From NCBI GenBank assembly GCA_035263845.1, contig DATFQY010000059.1, positions 1 to 18,633 of the forward strand: DNA of 18,633 nt. The letters are read 5' to 3'. Both the position numbers and the translations under genes were made by a program. Positions 16,929-18,633 of the stretch are shown piece after piece. The stretch is from JAWOLE01 sp035263845. GTDB taxonomy: Bacteria; Acidobacteriota; Thermoanaerobaculia; UBA5066; Gp7-AA6. The first letter of the stretch is position 1. Every line of letters starts with the position of its first letter. The notes beneath the pieces are model-generated. The model searched no databases and was not told where the DNA came from. It was given only the letters and a program-made list of their open reading frames with translations.

Positions 16929-17008
16929 GGCAGAAAACGCTCGATGCAGGATAAGCTGGATTCGAAACGATCAACGCATTCACAATCCAAAATAATGAGG
17001 TTCAGAGC

Positions 17009-17725
17009 ATGAAACGGTTGACAGGATCTCTAGCGGTCGTCCTCGCCCTTGCCTTTGCCGCCCCCGCCCTTGGCGGCGGGCTCAACCTCAGCGGTCCGCA
17101 TTTCAACCTCAACATCATCGGCGTCACCAATACAAAGACACAGCTCAAGCTCGACGGACATACGATCTTCGTCGCGCTCGGCACCAAGGACGGACTTCCG
17201 ACGCAGAGCAACATCTGGCTCACACCGGGGCTCTTCGACGTTTGCGACGGGAACGCTTTCACGCAGGCGTACGACTGCTCCGGTAATCCGATCAACGGCA
17301 AGACCGGCGCCGTCTTCCAACTGCCGTGCGATATCAACATCACCACACCGGACGGATGCACCGACGCCAACGGCAATCCGCTTCCCTTCGTAGCCAACTA
17401 CACGGTGTTGGTCCGGGCGCTCGGCCAGCCCGGCGGGCATGCATCGATGACTCTTTGTGCCGTAGACCCCACCAACCCCCTCGTCCAGCTTTGTAATACG
17501 GGTAACAACGTCGTGTCCCAAAGCATCCTCACGGCCCACAAGAACAAGACGTTTACGAACGTGACCTCGCAGCTGACGGTCCTTCACAACGTCTGCTTCT
17601 TGGACAACGGCATCTTTACGTGCGAGGACGTCTCTCTCTTCGCCGATGGCCTCCAGGACTTCGTCTGGCAGTACGACAACAACGGCCTGAAGCTGACGCA
17701 GGTGAGGTTCTACCTCCAGGATTAG
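17009..17725 (+). CDS. Secreted eight-cysteine protein of unknown family
   Basis: A 238-residue protein I do not recognise. Residues 1-22 are a clear Sec signal peptide (MKRLTGSLAVVLALAFAAPALG). The mature part is beta-rich, Asn/Thr-rich and low in charge. It has eight cysteines, at 79, 90, 107, 117, 150, 162, 196 and 205, spaced as four near pairs, which suggests up to four disulfide bonds in a stable extracellular fold. No catalytic motif or anchor is visible. The start is supported by GAGG at 16997-17000. Upstream lies the window's best sigma70-like promoter and a long leader; downstream a strong hairpin precedes a DUF1573-like gene. Base composition is less GC-rich than the neighbours, consistent with a variable secreted protein or with transfer. 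Function not assigned. Confidence 0.75.
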   Translation: MKRLTGSLAVVLALAFAAPALGGGLNLSGPHFNLNIIGVTNTKTQLKLDGHTIFVALGTKDGLPTQSNIWLTPGLFDVCDGNAFTQAYDCSGNPINGKTGAVFQLPCDINITTPDGCTDANGNPLPFVANYTVLVRALGQPGGHASMTLCAVDPTNPLVQLCNTGNNVVSQSILTAHKNKTFTNVTSQLTVLHNVCFLDNGIFTCEDVSLFADGLQDFVWQYDNNGLKLTQVRFYLQD

Positions 17726-17741
17726 CGGATTCACGATGCTC

Positions 17742-17772
17742 GGGGGCCGCGCCGCGAAAGCGGCGCGCCCCC
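17742..17772 (+). terminator. Strong GAAA-loop hairpin between the eight-cysteine gene and the next gene
   Basis: GGGGG plus CGCGCCGC pair with GCGGCGCG plus CCCCC around a GAAA tetraloop: 13 bp with one bulged C at 17747. It follows the stop codon by 16 nt and ends 7 nt before the next ATG. There is no T tract after it (TCCTACC), so it may be a terminator, a 3' stabiliser or a translation-blocking leader structure. Confidence 0.6.
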
Positions 17773-17779
17773 TCCTACC

Positions 17780-18633
17780 ATGATTCACCTTTTCTGCTTC
17801 GGCTTCCTTCTCGCCGTGTCGGCTCTCGGCGGCGAGCCGGACGCGCTCCCGCGCGCAGCCCTGGTCGAGCCGGACCACGATTTCGGAGAAGTCCGGCTGG
17901 GGCAGACGGTCTCCTACGATTTCCTGGTCCGAAACGAGGGAAAGGGCGTGCTCAAGCTCGAGCGCTCCGAGCTTTCTCTTCCGAACATGTCGCTGCGAGC
18001 CGCCGCGATTGAGCCGAATTCCGAGGGCCGAATCCACGTCGAGCTGAAAACGGCCGGACTTGTGGGGAAAGTGGAAGCCCAGGCCGTCCTCTTCTTCAAT
18101 GATCCCGGGCTTCCCCGGGGGGCCGTCCTCACGCTGCGGGGAAGGGTTCATCCTCCGCTGGAGTTCCGACCCTTCGGCGCGGTCTACCTGGCGGCGTTCA
18201 AGGATGAGCCGGTCGAGAAAGTCCTCACGCTAGTGAACAACGAAGAGAAGTCGGTCGAGGTCAAGCAGGTCCGGAGCGAGGGAGGAAGCCACTTCGTACC
18301 CGCGCTCAAGACCGTCGAGCCCGGGAAGACGTTCGACGTCACCGTGAAAGTGGCTCCCGGGACTCCGGTCGGCCGGTACGAGGAGACGCTCGTCATCGAG
18401 ATGAGCAGCCCCCCGGGAAGGCTCCTCAAGGTCCCGGTGCACCTCTTCGTAAAACCGGATCTCTATGCGACTCCGGACGCCGTCGATTTCGGCGAGGTTC
18501 CCCTGGAGCAGCTCCGCAGGTCCGCCGGGATGCTGGAGATGCTCAAACAAACCGTTCTCGTGACGAGCCGCCGCGATCAGTTCTCGCTTCGTTCGGTCGT
18601 CTGCGACCTGCCGGGCGTGACCATACGGCAGGT
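17780..18633 (+). CDS. Secreted DUF1573/ASH-domain protein (3' truncated by window edge)
   Basis: An open frame from the ATG at 17780 to the window end, 284 residues visible and no stop. Residues 1-18 (MIHLFCFGFLLAVSALGG) are a signal peptide. Three Ig-like ASH/DUF1573 units are visible. The first is at about 30-125 (PDHDFGEVRLGQTVSYDFLVRNEGKGVLKL, the classic D-FGEV-x-G-x-F-x-NxG pattern). The second is at about 128-225 (FGAVYLAAFKDEPVEKVLTLVNNEEKSVEV). The third starts at about 232 (PDAVDFGEVPLEQL). Such beta-sandwich domains are structural or protein-binding modules in exported proteins; no enzyme motif is seen. The ATG has no SD and lies 7 nt after the GAAA-loop hairpin, so translation may depend on that structure or on the upstream gene. 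The signal peptide right after the ATG supports this start. Confidence 0.8.
   Translation, partial: MIHLFCFGFLLAVSALGGEPDALPRAALVEPDHDFGEVRLGQTVSYDFLVRNEGKGVLKLERSELSLPNMSLRAAAIEPNSEGRIHVELKTAGLVGKVEAQAVLFFNDPGLPRGAVLTLRGRVHPPLEFRPFGAVYLAAFKDEPVEKVLTLVNNEEKSVEVKQVRSEGGSHFVPALKTVEPGKTFDVTVKVAPGTPVGRYEETLVIEMSSPPGRLLKVPVHLFVKPDLYATPDAVDFGEVPLEQLRRSAGMLEMLKQTVLVTSRRDQFSLRSVVCDLPGVTIRQ

Larger units (their letters stand above)
16679..17008. other. 330-bp intergenic region, AT-richer than its surroundings
   Basis: This stretch separates the divergent aminotransferase (-) and eight-cysteine protein (+) genes and holds no convincing gene. It contains TACTCT on the minus strand at 16687-16692, 8 nt from the aminotransferase ATG (a weak -10 candidate). 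It also contains a sigma70-like promoter on the plus strand (16757-16785), a leader of about 215 nt with a CTCCTT/AAGGAG hairpin (16898-16928), two copies of GTCGAC, and an SD at 16997-17000. I recognise no riboswitch class. Confidence 0.6.

Noticed and set aside
16786..17008. Known riboswitch (c-di-GMP, cobalamin, TPP, SAM) in the leader
   Set aside because: No core motif of these classes could be recognised by eye.

Overview
The window is very GC-rich with tight gene packing. It combines Hanks-type Ser/Thr kinases fused to PD40 or TPR sensor domains, secreted S9 peptidases, DUF5666, DUF1573 and DUF2127 proteins, and several starts without a Shine-Dalgarno sequence. This suggests a soil or sediment Acidobacteriota-type bacterium (Vicinamibacteria, Thermoanaerobaculia or a relative). 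The taxonomic call is inference from gene content; there is no rRNA or other marker. I see no tRNA, rRNA, IS element, prophage gene or CRISPR array.

Layout. (1) 1-1656 (+): the C-terminal sensor half of a PD40 Ser/Thr kinase, cut by the window edge. It converges on a small DUF2127 membrane protein (1679-2170, -). (2) 2246-5153 (+): a two-gene unit for export, a signal-peptide acetamidase/formamidase and an S9 prolyl-oligopeptidase-family peptidase. It converges on a DUF5666 lipoprotein-like gene (5157-6038, -). (3) 6165-8782 (-): a sodium:solute symporter and a zinc alcohol dehydrogenase joined by an ATGA overlap, read as an uptake-and-oxidise pair for an unknown solute. (4) 8827-10131 (+): an ECF-like sigma factor, a one-helix membrane protein and a Spy/CpxP/ZraP-like periplasmic protein, all overlapping, then tatA (10187-10390). 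(5) 10443-15495 (+): two complete Ser/Thr kinases in tandem, one with a TolB/FlgO-like domain plus TPRs, the other membrane-anchored with a PD40 domain homologous to the gene at the left edge. (6) 15458-16678 (-): a PLP aminotransferase whose 3' end overlaps the second kinase by 38 bp. (7) 16679-17008: a 330-bp AT-richer non-coding stretch with a plausible sigma70 promoter, then an unrecognised secreted eight-cysteine protein (17009-17725, +), a strong GAAA-loop hairpin, and a multi-ASH/DUF1573 secreted protein running off the right edge.

How it works together. The themes are envelope sensing and export. The sigma/anti-sigma-like/Spy-like module looks like an envelope or metal stress switch built like CnrYXH. 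The kinases join a conserved cytoplasmic catalytic domain to interchangeable sensors. Most other genes encode secreted or membrane proteins.

The most interesting signals are: SD-less starts each preceded at 10-15 nt by a TAGRAT box (suggesting leaderless or near-leaderless mRNAs); a perfect 10-bp inverted repeat around that box at the first tandem kinase; the compact three-gene sigma module; and the eight-cysteine secreted protein with its structured flanks. I did not find a clearly new defence, mobile or RNA system.
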